Shown here: positions 31,464 to 40,624 of the stretch, one piece after another
Layout: the number at the start of each line of letters is the position of its first letter
Position numbering within the stretch: position 1 is the first letter of the stretch
Assembly: GCF_002242805.1 (NCBI RefSeq)
Contig: NZ_MCGQ01000015.1
Location: forward strand, 62,001 to 126,000
Source: Streptomyces diastatochromogenes
GTDB lineage: Bacteria > Actinomycetota > Actinomycetes > Streptomycetales > Streptomycetaceae
Direction of reading: 5' to 3'
DNA length: 64,000 nucleotides
Notes under the pieces: model-generated
Seen by the model: the letters and a program-made list of their open reading frames with translations, nothing else
The model's database searches: none
Told to the model about the DNA's origin: nothing
Program-made: the position numbers and the translations under genes

Positions 31464-33257
31464 GTGACTACCACCGCCGCTTCCTCCTCCCACCACCTTT
31501 CCCCCGCCTTCCCCGGGCGCGCGCCCTGGGGTACCGCCAGCAGGCTGCGTGCCTGGCAGCAGGGGGCGATGGAGAAGTACATCCAGGAGCAGCCGCGTGA
31601 CTTCCTCGCCGTCGCCACGCCCGGCGCCGGCAAGACGACCTTCGCGCTGACCCTCGCCTCCTGGCTGCTGCACCACCATGTCGTGCAGCAGGTCACCGTG
31701 GTCGCGCCGACCGAGCATCTGAAGAAGCAGTGGGCGGAGGCCGCGGCAAGGATAGGGATCAAGCTCGATCCCGAGTACAGCGCGGGGCCGCTCGGCAAGG
31801 ACTACGACGGGGTCGCCGTCACGTACGCCGGTGTGGGCGTGCGTCCGATGCTGCACCGCAATCGGGTCGAGCAGCGCAAGACCCTCGTGATTCTTGACGA
31901 GATCCACCACGCCGGTGACTCCAAGTCCTGGGGCGAGGCGTGTCTGGAGGCGTTCGAGCCCGCGACCCGGCGGCTCGCGCTGACCGGTACGCCGTTCCGG
32001 TCCGACACCAACCCCATCCCCTTCGTGACGTACGAGGAGGGGACGGACGGGATCCGGCGGTCCTCCGCCGATTACACGTACGGATACGGCAACGCCCTGG
32101 CCGACCATGTCGTCCGGCCCGTCATCTTCCTCAGCTACAGCGGCAACATGCGCTGGCGCACCAAGGCCGGTGACGAGATCGCCGCCCGGCTCGGCGAGCC
32201 GATGACCAAGGACGCGATCAGCCAGGCCTGGCGCACCGCCCTCGATCCGCGCGGCGACTGGATGCCGAGCGTGCTGCGCGCCGCCGACCAGCGGCTGACC
32301 GAGGTCAGGAAGGCCATCCCGGACGCGGGTGCGCTGGTCATCGCCTCCGACCAGGACTCGGCGCGTGCGTACGCCAAGCTGATCCGGGAGATCACCGGGT
32401 CCAAGGCGACTCTGGTGCTGTCCGACGACGCCGGTGCCTCGAAGAGGATCGACGATTTCAGCGGGAGCAACGACCGCTGGATGGTCGCTGTGCGGATGGT
32501 GTCCGAGGGCGTCGACGTGCCGCGGCTCGCGGTGGGGGTGTACGCCACCACCATTTCGACTCCGCTGTTCTTCGCTCAGGCCGTCGGGCGTTTCGTACGG
32601 TCCCGGCGGCGCGGCGAGACCGCGTCCGTGTTCCTGCCCACCGTTCCCGACCTGCTGACCTTCGCCAACGAGATGGAGAAGGAGCGGGACCACGCCCTCG
32701 ACAAGCCGAAGAAGGAGGGCGAGGAGGACCCGTACGCCGAATCCGAGAAGGAGATGGAGGAGGCGAACCGGGAGCAGGACGAGGACACCGGTGAGCAGGA
32801 CATGCTGCCCTTCGAGGCGCTGGAGTCCGACGCCGTCTTCGACCGGGTGCTGTACGACGGCGCCGAGTTCGGTATGCAGGCCCACCCCGGGAGCGAGGAG
32901 GAGCAGGACTACCTCGGGATCCCCGGGCTGCTGGAGCCCGAGCAGGTGCAGTTGCTGCTGCAGAAGCGGCAGGCCCGGCAGATCGCGCACAGCCGTAAGA
33001 AGCCGGACTCCGAGGCCGACCTGCTCGAACTGCCCGCCGAGCGGCGGCCGGTGGTCAGCCACAAGGAGATGATGGAGCTGCGCAAGCAGCTCAACACGAT
33101 GGTCAGCGCCTACGTCCACCAGAGCGGCAAGCCGCATGGTGTCATTCACACCGAGCTGCGGCGGGTGTGCGGGGGGCCGCCGAGTGCGGAGGCGACGGCG
33201 GGGCAGTTGCGGCAGCGGATCGCCAAGGTGCAGGAGTGGGCCACTCGGATGCGGTGA
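31464..33257 (+). CDS. SF2 DEAD/DEAH-type helicase
   Basis: The 597-residue product has motif I ATPGAGKTTF (about residues 51-60), motif Ia VVAPTEHLKKQW, motif II LDEIHHAGD, motif III LTGTPFRSD and the C-terminal motif VI QAVGRFVRSRR. This is a complete type III restriction/RecG-like SF2 helicase core. A charged Glu/Lys-rich segment near residues 405-440 follows. No nuclease or methylase neighbour is present, so it is probably a stand-alone helicase. The GTG follows GGAG. Confidence 0.85.
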   Translation: MTTTAASSSHHLSPAFPGRAPWGTASRLRAWQQGAMEKYIQEQPRDFLAVATPGAGKTTFALTLASWLLHHHVVQQVTVVAPTEHLKKQWAEAAARIGIKLDPEYSAGPLGKDYDGVAVTYAGVGVRPMLHRNRVEQRKTLVILDEIHHAGDSKSWGEACLEAFEPATRRLALTGTPFRSDTNPIPFVTYEEGTDGIRRSSADYTYGYGNALADHVVRPVIFLSYSGNMRWRTKAGDEIAARLGEPMTKDAISQAWRTALDPRGDWMPSVLRAADQRLTEVRKAIPDAGALVIASDQDSARAYAKLIREITGSKATLVLSDDAGASKRIDDFSGSNDRWMVAVRMVSEGVDVPRLAVGVYATTISTPLFFAQAVGRFVRSRRRGETASVFLPTVPDLLTFANEMEKERDHALDKPKKEGEEDPYAESEKEMEEANREQDEDTGEQDMLPFEALESDAVFDRVLYDGAEFGMQAHPGSEEEQDYLGIPGLLEPEQVQLLLQKRQARQIAHSRKKPDSEADLLELPAERRPVVSHKEMMELRKQLNTMVSAYVHQSGKPHGVIHTELRRVCGGPPSAEATAGQLRQRIAKVQEWATRMR

Positions 33258-33657
33258 CGCTCCGCTGGGTTGGGGGATTTTTCCCGCCCGCCTGCCCGTC
33301 TCGGTTGGTCGAGGAGGCGCCGTCGCGAGGCTGTGCCCCGGACCCCGTCTGACCCCCATGATCCTGGGGCCGCCATGTTCATGGGGCCGTGCGTATCCGG
33401 ACGAATGCAGGCAGGCCGGATCTGCCCTTGCCCGGATTCTGGACGGAGACTTCCGCTCAGCGAACCGGCTTCGCTACTGTCCCGCTACGCACACGCCCCG
33501 TGGCAGCGCCGCCGCGGAGCGCAGCCGTGAAGCGACATGGCCCGGAGCCGACGGGTCGTTCTCGATCGGCCGCCTCTGAGGCGCGTCGCCGTCGGGACCC
33601 GGCGACGCATCCGTCCGCCCAGGGGTTGCCGACCTCACCACCAAAGGAGTGGGCGTC
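33258..33657 (+). other. intergenic region
   Basis: This 400-bp region between the helicase and the IclR gene shows no gene or RNA. A TACTGT box (33475-33480) is a possible -10 element of the IclR gene, without a good -35 sequence. Confidence 0.4.
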
Positions 33658-34299
33658 GTGACCGCGGAGACCTCCCAGACGCTCGACCGGGGACTACGTG
33701 TCCTCAAGTTGCTGGCCGACACGGACCATGGCCTGACCGTCACCGAGCTTTCCAACAAATTGGGTGTGAACCGGACCGTGGTGTACCGGTTGCTCGCCAC
33801 ACTGGAGCAGCATGCGCTCGTACGCCGTGATCTGGGCGGGCGAGCCCGGGTCGGGCTGGGGGTGCTGCGGCTCGGCCGGCAGGTGCATCCGCTGGTACGG
33901 GAGGCCGCGCTGCCCGCGCTGCGCTCGCTCGCCGAGGACATCGGGGCTACGGCGCATCTGACGCTGGTGGACGGGACGGAGGCGCTCGCCGTCGCCGTGG
34001 TCGAGCCGACCTGGACGGACTACCACGTGGCCTACCGCGCCGGTTTCCGGCATCCGCTGGACCGGGGGGCCGCGGGCAAGGCGATTCTCTCCGCGCGGCA
34101 GTCGCCCTCGGGCGACCCCGGGTACACGCTGACGCACGGCGAGCTGGAGGCGGGGGCCAGTGGGGCCGCGGCGCCGCTCATCGGGGTGACGGGTGTCGAG
34201 GGCAGTGTGGGTGTGGTGATGCTCGCGGATTCCGTTCCGGAGAGGGTGGGGCCCAGGGTGGTCGATGCGGCTCGGGAAGTCGCCGAAGCGTTGCGCTGA
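33658..34299 (+). CDS. IclR-family transcription regulator
   Basis: Residues 8-65 form the IclR winged helix (TLDRGLRVLKLLADTDHGLTVTELSNKLGVNRTVVYRLLATLEQH). The effector-binding domain follows (TAHLTLVDGTEALAVAVVEPTW, HPLDRGAAGKAILS). At 213 residues it is about 35 shorter than usual, mostly in the C-terminal region. GTG 33658 is chosen because AAAGGAG lies eight bases upstream. The target is unknown. The amino-acid permease module just downstream is a possible candidate. Confidence 0.85.
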   Translation: MTAETSQTLDRGLRVLKLLADTDHGLTVTELSNKLGVNRTVVYRLLATLEQHALVRRDLGGRARVGLGVLRLGRQVHPLVREAALPALRSLAEDIGATAHLTLVDGTEALAVAVVEPTWTDYHVAYRAGFRHPLDRGAAGKAILSARQSPSGDPGYTLTHGELEAGASGAAAPLIGVTGVEGSVGVVMLADSVPERVGPRVVDAAREVAEALR

Positions 34300-34561
34300 G
34301 CGCTGCTTTTGGCGGGGGGCGTTCGTTTTTGGGTGCGGGTGCGTTGTGGCTGGTCGCGCCCACGCGGCGGAGCCGCATATCGATGCAGCCCCGCGCCCCT
34401 TTGATGTGCGTACCGCTCGCCACCACGGCACCGTCGGACCAGTGCTTTGGCCATCACGCTAATCCGAATCCCCAACCTTTGGCCGTTCCCCTCACCTTCC
34501 GCTGACCGCCCCTCCGCATCATCAAGGGCCATACAGCCCCGATGGCGGAGGGAACGGCACG

Positions 34562-36016
34562 GTGGAGAGAGTCGAGAGCCGGCCACAGGCCGGACAACGG
34601 ACAGCGCGCGGAGGCCGGCTCACCCGGCGGCAAGCCGTAGGCACGCTCATGGGTGAGGCCGCCTCCAGTCCGCTCAAGCGGACCATGGGGGTCGCCCAGC
34701 TCACGTTGCTCAGTGTGGGGGCCACCCTCGGTACCGGGATCTTCGTCGTGCTCGGGCAAGCCGTCCCGGAGGCCGGGCCCGCGATCGTCGTGTCCTTCGT
34801 GCTCGCCGGGGTCACCGCGCTGTTCTCGGCGCTGTCCTATGCCGAGCTGGCCGGCATGATCCCCGGGTCGGGATCGTCGTACAGCTATGCCTACGCCACC
34901 CTCGGCGAGCTGGTCGCCTGGGTGTGCGGGTGGTGTCTGATCCTGGAGTACGGGGTGTCCGTGGCCGCCGTGGCCGTGGGGTGGGGGCAGTACGTCAACG
35001 AACTGCTCGACCTGGCCTTCGGTGTCACCCTGCCCGAGTCGCTCAGTGCCCCGCCCGGGCTCGGCGGCACCCTCAACATCCCGGCCGCTCTCATCGTCGT
35101 ACTCGCCATGGTCGTGCTGCTGCGCGGGGCCAAGGAGAGCGCCGTCGCCAACACGATCATGGTCGGGATCAAGATCGCCGCGCTCGTGATGTTCTGCGCC
35201 GTCGCCTTCACCGCCTTCCGTGCCGGGAACTTCCACCCCCTCTTCCCGCTCGGCGCCGCCGGCATGAGTGCCGGGGCGGCCTCGCTCTTCTTCTCCTACA
35301 TCGGCTTCGACGCCGCATCCACCGCGGGGGAGGAGGCCCGGAATCCGCAGCGGGACCTGCCTCGCGCGATCATCCTGTCCCTGGTCCTGGTCACCGCCCT
35401 CTACGTCCTCGTCGCCGTCGCCGCGCTCGGTGCCATGCCGTGGAAGCAGTTCGCGGGGACCGAGGCGACCCTGAGCGAGGTGCTGGTGCGGTCGGTGGGC
35501 GGGGGCAGCCTCTGGCCGATCCTGCTGTCCATCGGTGCCGTCGTCGCCACCACCAGCGTCGTGCTCACCGTGCAGTACGGGCAGATCCGCATCCTGTTCG
35601 CCATGGCCCGGGACGGGCTGGTGCCGCCGCTGTTCGCCAAGGTCAACCCCAGGACCGGTGTCCCGCGCGCCAACACCGTCATCGTCTCCGCCTTCATCGC
35701 CGTACTCGCCGCCCTCGTCCCGCTCGGCAGCCTCGCCGACGCCACCAGCATCGGCACCCTCTTCGCGTTCATGCTGGTCAACCTGGCCGTCGTCATCCTG
35801 CGTCGGCGCAGCCCGGGCGCCCCGCGCTCCTTCCGGGTCCCGCTCTCGCCGGTCACGCCCCTGCTCGGCGTCGGCTTCTGCGTCTACATGCTGTTCAGCC
35901 TGGGCTCCGACACCTGGATCGCGTTCGGGGTGTGGATGGCGGCCGGGCTCGTGATCTACGGCCTCTACGGCATCCGGCACTCCAGGCTCAACGCACCCCA
36001 CGAGGACCCCGCATGA
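34562..36016 (+). CDS. APC-superfamily amino-acid permease
   Basis: The 484-residue product has about 12 membrane segments and the conserved first-helix motif GATLGTGIFVVLG and FSYIGFDAASTAGEEARNPQRDLPRAI, which place it with cationic/neutral amino-acid permeases. GTG 34562 follows GGAGGG with a nine-base spacer. Its stop codon overlaps the start of the M20 deacylase by four bases, so uptake and processing are coupled. In this context it most likely imports amino acids, perhaps D-isomers. Confidence 0.85.
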   Translation: MERVESRPQAGQRTARGGRLTRRQAVGTLMGEAASSPLKRTMGVAQLTLLSVGATLGTGIFVVLGQAVPEAGPAIVVSFVLAGVTALFSALSYAELAGMIPGSGSSYSYAYATLGELVAWVCGWCLILEYGVSVAAVAVGWGQYVNELLDLAFGVTLPESLSAPPGLGGTLNIPAALIVVLAMVVLLRGAKESAVANTIMVGIKIAALVMFCAVAFTAFRAGNFHPLFPLGAAGMSAGAASLFFSYIGFDAASTAGEEARNPQRDLPRAIILSLVLVTALYVLVAVAALGAMPWKQFAGTEATLSEVLVRSVGGGSLWPILLSIGAVVATTSVVLTVQYGQIRILFAMARDGLVPPLFAKVNPRTGVPRANTVIVSAFIAVLAALVPLGSLADATSIGTLFAFMLVNLAVVILRRRSPGAPRSFRVPLSPVTPLLGVGFCVYMLFSLGSDTWIAFGVWMAAGLVIYGLYGIRHSRLNAPHEDPA

Positions 36017-37068
36017 CCGCTCTCGACCTCACCGCCGACGTCGTCACCCTCACCCGGGCCCTCGTCGACCTTCCCTCCGAGAGCGGAGAGGAGGAGCGGA
36101 TCGCGGACGCTGTGGAGGCGGCCCTGCGCGCCCTGCCCCACCTCACCGTCGACCGGGTCGGCAACTCCGTCGTCGCCCGTACCAGCCTCGGCCGGTCCGA
36201 ACGCGCCCTGCTCGCCGGTCACCTGGACACCGTCCCTGCTGCCGGGAACCTGCCCTCCCGGCTCGACGGCGGGAGCGTCCACGGGCTCGGTGCCTGCGAC
36301 ATGAAGGGCGGGGTGGCGGTGGCGCTGCGGATCGCCGCCACCGTCACCGCACCCGTCCGCGACCTCACCTACGTCTTCTACGAGTGCGAGGAGGTCGAGG
36401 GGGAGCGCAACGGGCTGGCCCGGATCGGCGCCGCGCGGCCGGGGCTGCTCGAAGAGGCCGACCTGGCGATCCTCATGGAGCCCTCCCAGGCCGGTGTCGA
36501 GGCCGGCTGCCAGGGCATCCTCACCGCCGACATCGTGGTCAAGGGCGCCCGCGCCCACACCGCCCGCGCCTGGCAGGGCGTCAACGCCGCCCACAAGGCA
36601 GCCCGGGTGCTCCAGCGGCTCGACGAGCACACGCCCGAGCGGGTCGTCGTGGACGGGCTGGAGTACCGGGAGGGGCTGAGCGCGGTCGCGGTGCGGGCCG
36701 GGGTCGCCGGGAACGTCGTACCCGACGAGTGTGTCGTGACCGTCAACTGCCGTTTTGCGCCCAGTCGTTCGGCCGAGGAGGCGGAGGCGTACGTGCGCGG
36801 GCTCTTCCCGGAGTACGAGGTTCATGTCACCGAGGTCGTCGCGGGGGCCCTGCCTCATCTGGACCGGGTCGGCGGGCTGGTCTCCGCGCTCGGCGCCGAG
36901 CCGCGGCCCAAGCTCGGCTGGACGGACGTGGCCCGGTTCGCCGCGCTCGGCGTACCCGCGCTCAACTACGGCCCCGGGGACCCGTCGCTGGCCCACACGG
37001 CGGGGGAGTACGTGCCCGTCGACCACCTGGAGCGGTGCGAGGAGCGGCTCAGGCGCTGGCTGGGCTGA
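36013..37068 (+). CDS. M20 deacylase, DapE-like (probable N-succinyl-L-amino-acid desuccinylase)
   Basis: The 351-residue product has the M20 metal ligands in LLAGHLDTVPAAG, GACDMKGG and YECEEVEGERNG, and the lid histidine in GARAHTARAWQG. It is similar to succinyl-diaminopimelate desuccinylases. Here it is coupled to a permease and linked to a racemase and acyltransferase of the N-succinylamino-acid pathway. Removal of succinate from N-succinyl-L-amino acids is therefore more likely than a role in lysine synthesis. The 3' end overlaps the convergent PucR gene by 20 bp. Confidence 0.8.
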   Translation: MTALDLTADVVTLTRALVDLPSESGEEERIADAVEAALRALPHLTVDRVGNSVVARTSLGRSERALLAGHLDTVPAAGNLPSRLDGGSVHGLGACDMKGGVAVALRIAATVTAPVRDLTYVFYECEEVEGERNGLARIGAARPGLLEEADLAILMEPSQAGVEAGCQGILTADIVVKGARAHTARAWQGVNAAHKAARVLQRLDEHTPERVVVDGLEYREGLSAVAVRAGVAGNVVPDECVVTVNCRFAPSRSAEEAEAYVRGLFPEYEVHVTEVVAGALPHLDRVGGLVSALGAEPRPKLGWTDVARFAALGVPALNYGPGDPSLAHTAGEYVPVDHLERCEERLRRWLG

Positions 37069-38596
37069 GCCCGGCCAGCGCTCTCAACTGAAGCCACAGC
37101 ACCAGCCGTTCGTCGGGGTCGTCCAGGTCGACCCCGGCGTGCTGCTGGAGCTGCCTGAGCCGGTAGCGGCAGGTGTTGGGGTGCACGGCGAGCAGTTTGG
37201 CCGCGCCCGCCATGTCGCAGCCCGCGTCGAACCAGCAGACCAGCGTGCGGGCGTACTCCGTGCCGTTCTCCGCGTCGTACGCCAGTACCCGCCGCCAGGC
37301 GCCCGCGCTCAACTCCCGTCGCTCGCCCATCACTTCGGCCAGCCGCAGCAGCGTCACGCGCGGGCGCACCTCGTCCACCGTGGCGACCGGCAGGTCCGCG
37401 TCCAGCACCCGCAGCACCAGATCCGCGTCCGCCCGGGAGTCCGCGAGGCCCGCCGCGTCCGGCACCACCTCGCCCAGCGCCGCCCGCACCGGCACCCGCA
37501 GCGCCTGCCCGGCCCGCCCGACGATGTCCTCGGCCAGCGACTTGTGCCGCTCACCCGGGGCCGGCAGTACCGCGTACACCACCCCGTCCACCAGCACGCA
37601 CGCGTGCCGCCCGTAGCGCGCCTCGCACTGCAGGCGTACGACGTCCAGCAGGCGCAGCGCGGTCCGCTCGGCGTCCGGGACGCTCGCGGCCGAGTCCAGG
37701 ACGAACGCGGCCACCCGGGCCGGGCCCGTGACCCCGAGCCGCTGGGCTGCCGTCGGCGCGTCCGCCGTGCCCTCCAGCAGGCGGCGCAGCAGGTCGCTGC
37801 CCCGGTGCCGGGCCAGTTCGCGGGCCGCGCGGGCCCGGAGCAGGAGCAGGGCGGCCGTGGCGGCGCCCTGGACCAGGGTGTCCTCGGCGTCGGGGGCGAG
37901 CGCTCCGCCGTCGATGACCCAGACGGAGCCGAGCGTCTCCCCGCCGGCCCGCACCGGCATCGCCAGGCGGGGCAGGTCCGAGCCGGTCAGCGCGGGCAGC
38001 CGCACCGGCCGGTCGGCCGCGAACAGCCGCCTGTACTGCTCGGTGTTCTCCGCGCTGGCCGGCACCTGCAGGCCGAGGATGCCCTGCCGCCGGTCCTCGT
38101 CCACCGCCTGCCCGGGAACGGTCGAGTAGGCCAGGATCCGCTGCCGGGGATCCTCGATGGCGGTGGCCCCGCCGACCCCGGCCGCGATGGCGTCGGCCAG
38201 CGCGAACAGGTCGCCGAGACCGGTGTCGGAGGTGGTGGCGGGCCGTGCGCCGATGGCCGAGGCCAGCAGCAGGTGCACCTGGTGCCAGGCCGCGTCCTCG
38301 GCGACCGACAGCAGCGCCACCCCGTGCGCCTCCGCCTCCCCGACCGGCCCGTCCGGACCCCGCACCACCACCCCGGTCAGCCCAGCCTCCGCCGCCGCCC
38401 GCACCAGGGGTCCCGCCTGCGCCGCCCGCACCCCGACCGCCAGCAGCAGCGCGCCGGGCAGCCGGGGGAGCGGGGTCCGGCCGTCGTAGAGCACCGCCTC
38501 GGTGACGGGTACGCCCTGCCCGGCGGGGGCGGTGTGCAGGTGCAGGGCGGGGCCGCCGACGACGTCCAGGAGGTCGCCGAGAGTGCACGCGTCCAT
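37049..38596 (-). CDS. PucR-family transcription regulator
   Basis: The 515-residue product has the PucR layout: an N-terminal PucR domain (MDACTLGDLLDVVGGPALHL), a GGDEF-like middle region, and the C-terminal helix-turn-helix AKLLAVHPNTCRYRLRQL. ATG 38596 follows GAGG with a six-base spacer. It lies between, and divergent from, the acyltransferase-racemase pair and overlaps the deacylase end. It is therefore the likely regulator of the module. PucR proteins typically respond to nitrogen compounds. Confidence 0.88.
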   Translation of the reverse strand: MDACTLGDLLDVVGGPALHLHTAPAGQGVPVTEAVLYDGRTPLPRLPGALLLAVGVRAAQAGPLVRAAAEAGLTGVVVRGPDGPVGEAEAHGVALLSVAEDAAWHQVHLLLASAIGARPATTSDTGLGDLFALADAIAAGVGGATAIEDPRQRILAYSTVPGQAVDEDRRQGILGLQVPASAENTEQYRRLFAADRPVRLPALTGSDLPRLAMPVRAGGETLGSVWVIDGGALAPDAEDTLVQGAATAALLLLRARAARELARHRGSDLLRRLLEGTADAPTAAQRLGVTGPARVAAFVLDSAASVPDAERTALRLLDVVRLQCEARYGRHACVLVDGVVYAVLPAPGERHKSLAEDIVGRAGQALRVPVRAALGEVVPDAAGLADSRADADLVLRVLDADLPVATVDEVRPRVTLLRLAEVMGERRELSAGAWRRVLAYDAENGTEYARTLVCWFDAGCDMAGAAKLLAVHPNTCRYRLRQLQQHAGVDLDDPDERLVLWLQLRALAGLSPASA

Positions 38597-38699
38597 GGGA
38601 GTCCTCGCGGGGTCGGCTTGGCTGATGCTGAAACGAACGTACGCATCCCTTGGCCGCTCGCACAACACGCGGCCCTCCGTGGCCTCCGAGACTCGTCCC

Positions 38700-39476
38700 A
38701 TGACAGCAGGAGTCATGACCACAGGGGTCACCATCCGCACCGTCCACGACGTCGCCGGGCTCGCGGCCGTGGCCGACCACTTCAGCGACGTCTGGCACAC
38801 CCCCCGGACCGCCCCGCCCTACCCGGCCGAGGTGCTGCACAGCCTGGTGCACGCCGGTGGCGCCGTGCACGCCGTGTACGACGGGCAGCGGCTGGCCGGG
38901 GCCGCCGTGGCCGTGCTCGGCGCGGAGCACAGCACGTACTCGCTGGTGGCGGCCGCCGACCGGGGCCTCGGGTACGCCGTGAAGCAGGCCCAGCGCGACT
39001 GGGCCCTCGGGCTCGGTGCCCGCACCATGCGCTGGACCTTCGACCCGCTGGTCGGCCGCAACGCCCGCTTCAACCTGGTCAAGCTGGGTGCCGTCGGCAC
39101 GGAGTACCTGGTCGACTTCTACGGCCCCATGACCGACGGCGTGAACGACGGAGACGAGAGCGACCGGCTGACGGTGACCTGGGATCTGGCGGCGCCTGGG
39201 CCGTCGTACGACACGGACGCGGGCGCCCGCGGTCCGGTCACCCGGACCGCCCCGGACGGCGGCGCGCTCGCCCGCCGTGACCTCGGCGACCGGTACGTCT
39301 GGTGCCGGGTCCCCGACGACATCGTCGGGCTCCGTGCCGCCGACCCCGCGCTCGCCCTGCGCTGGCGGCACGCCGTGCGCGAGGTGTTCCTGGCGGCCTT
39401 CGCGGAGGGCTTCCGGGCGACGGGCATGTCCCGCGACGGCTGGTACACGCTCACCCGGACGGAGGAGGCCGCATGA
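38700..39476 (+). CDS. GNAT-family acyltransferase linked to the racemase
   Basis: The product resembles the COG3375 type of GNAT protein (YPAEVLHSLVHAGGAVHAVYDG, LGYAVKQAQRDWALGLGARTMRWTFDPLVGRNARFNL). Homologues are repeatedly found next to N-succinylamino-acid racemases and act as succinyl-CoA:D-amino-acid N-succinyltransferases (established for Geobacillus). The racemase start overlaps its stop codon by four bases. Start codons at 38700 and 38715 are both possible. Confidence 0.78.
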   Translation: MTAGVMTTGVTIRTVHDVAGLAAVADHFSDVWHTPRTAPPYPAEVLHSLVHAGGAVHAVYDGQRLAGAAVAVLGAEHSTYSLVAAADRGLGYAVKQAQRDWALGLGARTMRWTFDPLVGRNARFNLVKLGAVGTEYLVDFYGPMTDGVNDGDESDRLTVTWDLAAPGPSYDTDAGARGPVTRTAPDGGALARRDLGDRYVWCRVPDDIVGLRAADPALALRWRHAVREVFLAAFAEGFRATGMSRDGWYTLTRTEEAA

Positions 39477-40582
39477 AACTGGAGCGCGTCGAGATCGTGC
39501 ACGTCGCGATCCCGCTGGTCACGCCCTTCCGTACGTCCTTCGGCACGATGACGACCAAGGACACCTTCCTCCTGCACGTCGTCACGGACGAGGCCGAGGG
39601 CTGGTCGGAGTTCGCCGCCGACCCCGAACCGCTGTACTGCTCGGAGTTCGTGGCCGGCGCGGAGATCGTGCTGCGCGACTTCCTGCTGCCCCGGGTGGCC
39701 GCCCTCCCGCACCTCACCACGGCCGCGCTGGCCCCGGCGACGGCCAAGATCAAGGGGCACGAGCTGGCGAAGGCGGCCCTGGAGACGGCGGTGCTCGACG
39801 CCGAGCTGCGGGCGTACGGCATGCCGCTCGCGACCTACCTCGGCGCCGTACGGGACCGGGTGCCCGCCGGGGTCTCCGTCGGCATCAAGAACTCCGTGCC
39901 CGAGCTGCTGGACGACGTCGAGCGCTACCTCGCCGAGGGGTACGTCCGCATCAAGCTGAAGATCGAGCCCGGCTGGGACGTCGAGCCGGTCCGGGCGGTC
40001 CGCGAGCGCTTCGGCGCCGGGCTGCCCCTCCAGGTCGACGCCAACACCGCCTACACCCTGGGGGACGTCGAGCACCTGCGGCGCCTTGACGAGTTCGGGC
40101 TGCTGCTGATCGAGGAGCCGCTGGAGGAGAACAACCTCCACGCCCACGCACGGCTCCAGCAGCGCCTGGCGACCCCGGTCTGCCTGGACGAGTCCCTGCA
40201 CCACGCCCGGGACACCGCGTCCGCGATCGCCATGGACGCCTGCCGGGTGGTGAACGTCAAGCCCGCCCGGGTCGGCGGCTACCTGGAGGCCCGCCGCGTG
40301 CACGACGTGGCCCACGCGCACGGGGTCCCGGTGTGGTGCGGCGGGATGCTGGAGACGGGCATCGGCCGCGCCCCCAACCTGGCCCTGGCCGCCCTGCCCG
40401 GCTTCACCCTGCCCGGCGACACCTCGGCCTCCTCGCGCTACTTCGCCGAGGACATCACCGAGCCGTTCGTGCTGGAGGACGGCCATCTCCCGGTGCCGAC
40501 CACGCCCGGGATCGGCGTCAAGCCGCTGCCGGACGCGCTGCGGCGGTTCACCCGGGAGCGGCGGGATCTGTACGCCGCATAG
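39473..40582 (+). CDS. N-succinylamino-acid racemase / o-succinylbenzoate synthase family enzyme
   Basis: The 369-residue enolase-superfamily protein aligns closely, from memory, with the Amycolatopsis N-acylamino-acid racemase, with the same residue numbering. Catalytic Lys163 lies in IKLKIEPG and Lys263 in VNVKPARVGG. The metal ligands are Asp189 (QVDANTAY) and the acidic residues of LIEEPLEE and CLDES. The family also includes menaquinone OSB synthases, but menaquinone genes are absent here. The acyltransferase and deacylase neighbours favour racemisation of N-succinyl amino acids. Confidence 0.88.
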   Translation: MKLERVEIVHVAIPLVTPFRTSFGTMTTKDTFLLHVVTDEAEGWSEFAADPEPLYCSEFVAGAEIVLRDFLLPRVAALPHLTTAALAPATAKIKGHELAKAALETAVLDAELRAYGMPLATYLGAVRDRVPAGVSVGIKNSVPELLDDVERYLAEGYVRIKLKIEPGWDVEPVRAVRERFGAGLPLQVDANTAYTLGDVEHLRRLDEFGLLLIEEPLEENNLHAHARLQQRLATPVCLDESLHHARDTASAIAMDACRVVNVKPARVGGYLEARRVHDVAHAHGVPVWCGGMLETGIGRAPNLALAALPGFTLPGDTSASSRYFAEDITEPFVLEDGHLPVPTTPGIGVKPLPDALRRFTRERRDLYAA

Positions 40583-40611
40583 GAGGCGGGGGGTGCCGGG
40601 TGGCCGTCACG

Positions 40612-40624
40612 TAGATTGATTACG
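40612..40624 (+). promoter_or_regulatory. -10 box for a leaderless transcript
   Basis: TAGATT at 40612-40617 lies seven bases before the GTG at 40624, and no ribosome-binding site is present. Transcription should start on the start codon. No clear -35 box is visible. Confidence 0.5.

Noticed and set aside
31464..33257. Restriction-modification or phage-defence helicase
   Set aside because: There is no methylase, nuclease or specificity gene beside it, and the neighbouring Doc toxin is a separate two-gene operon.
36013..37068. Lysine-pathway dapE
   Set aside because: The family match is good, but the permease, racemase and acyltransferase context favours desuccinylation of N-succinyl amino acids.
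39473..40582. menC (menaquinone o-succinylbenzoate synthase)
   Set aside because: No menaquinone genes are near, and the acyltransferase/deacylase neighbours indicate a racemase role, although promiscuous OSB synthase activity is likely in this family.
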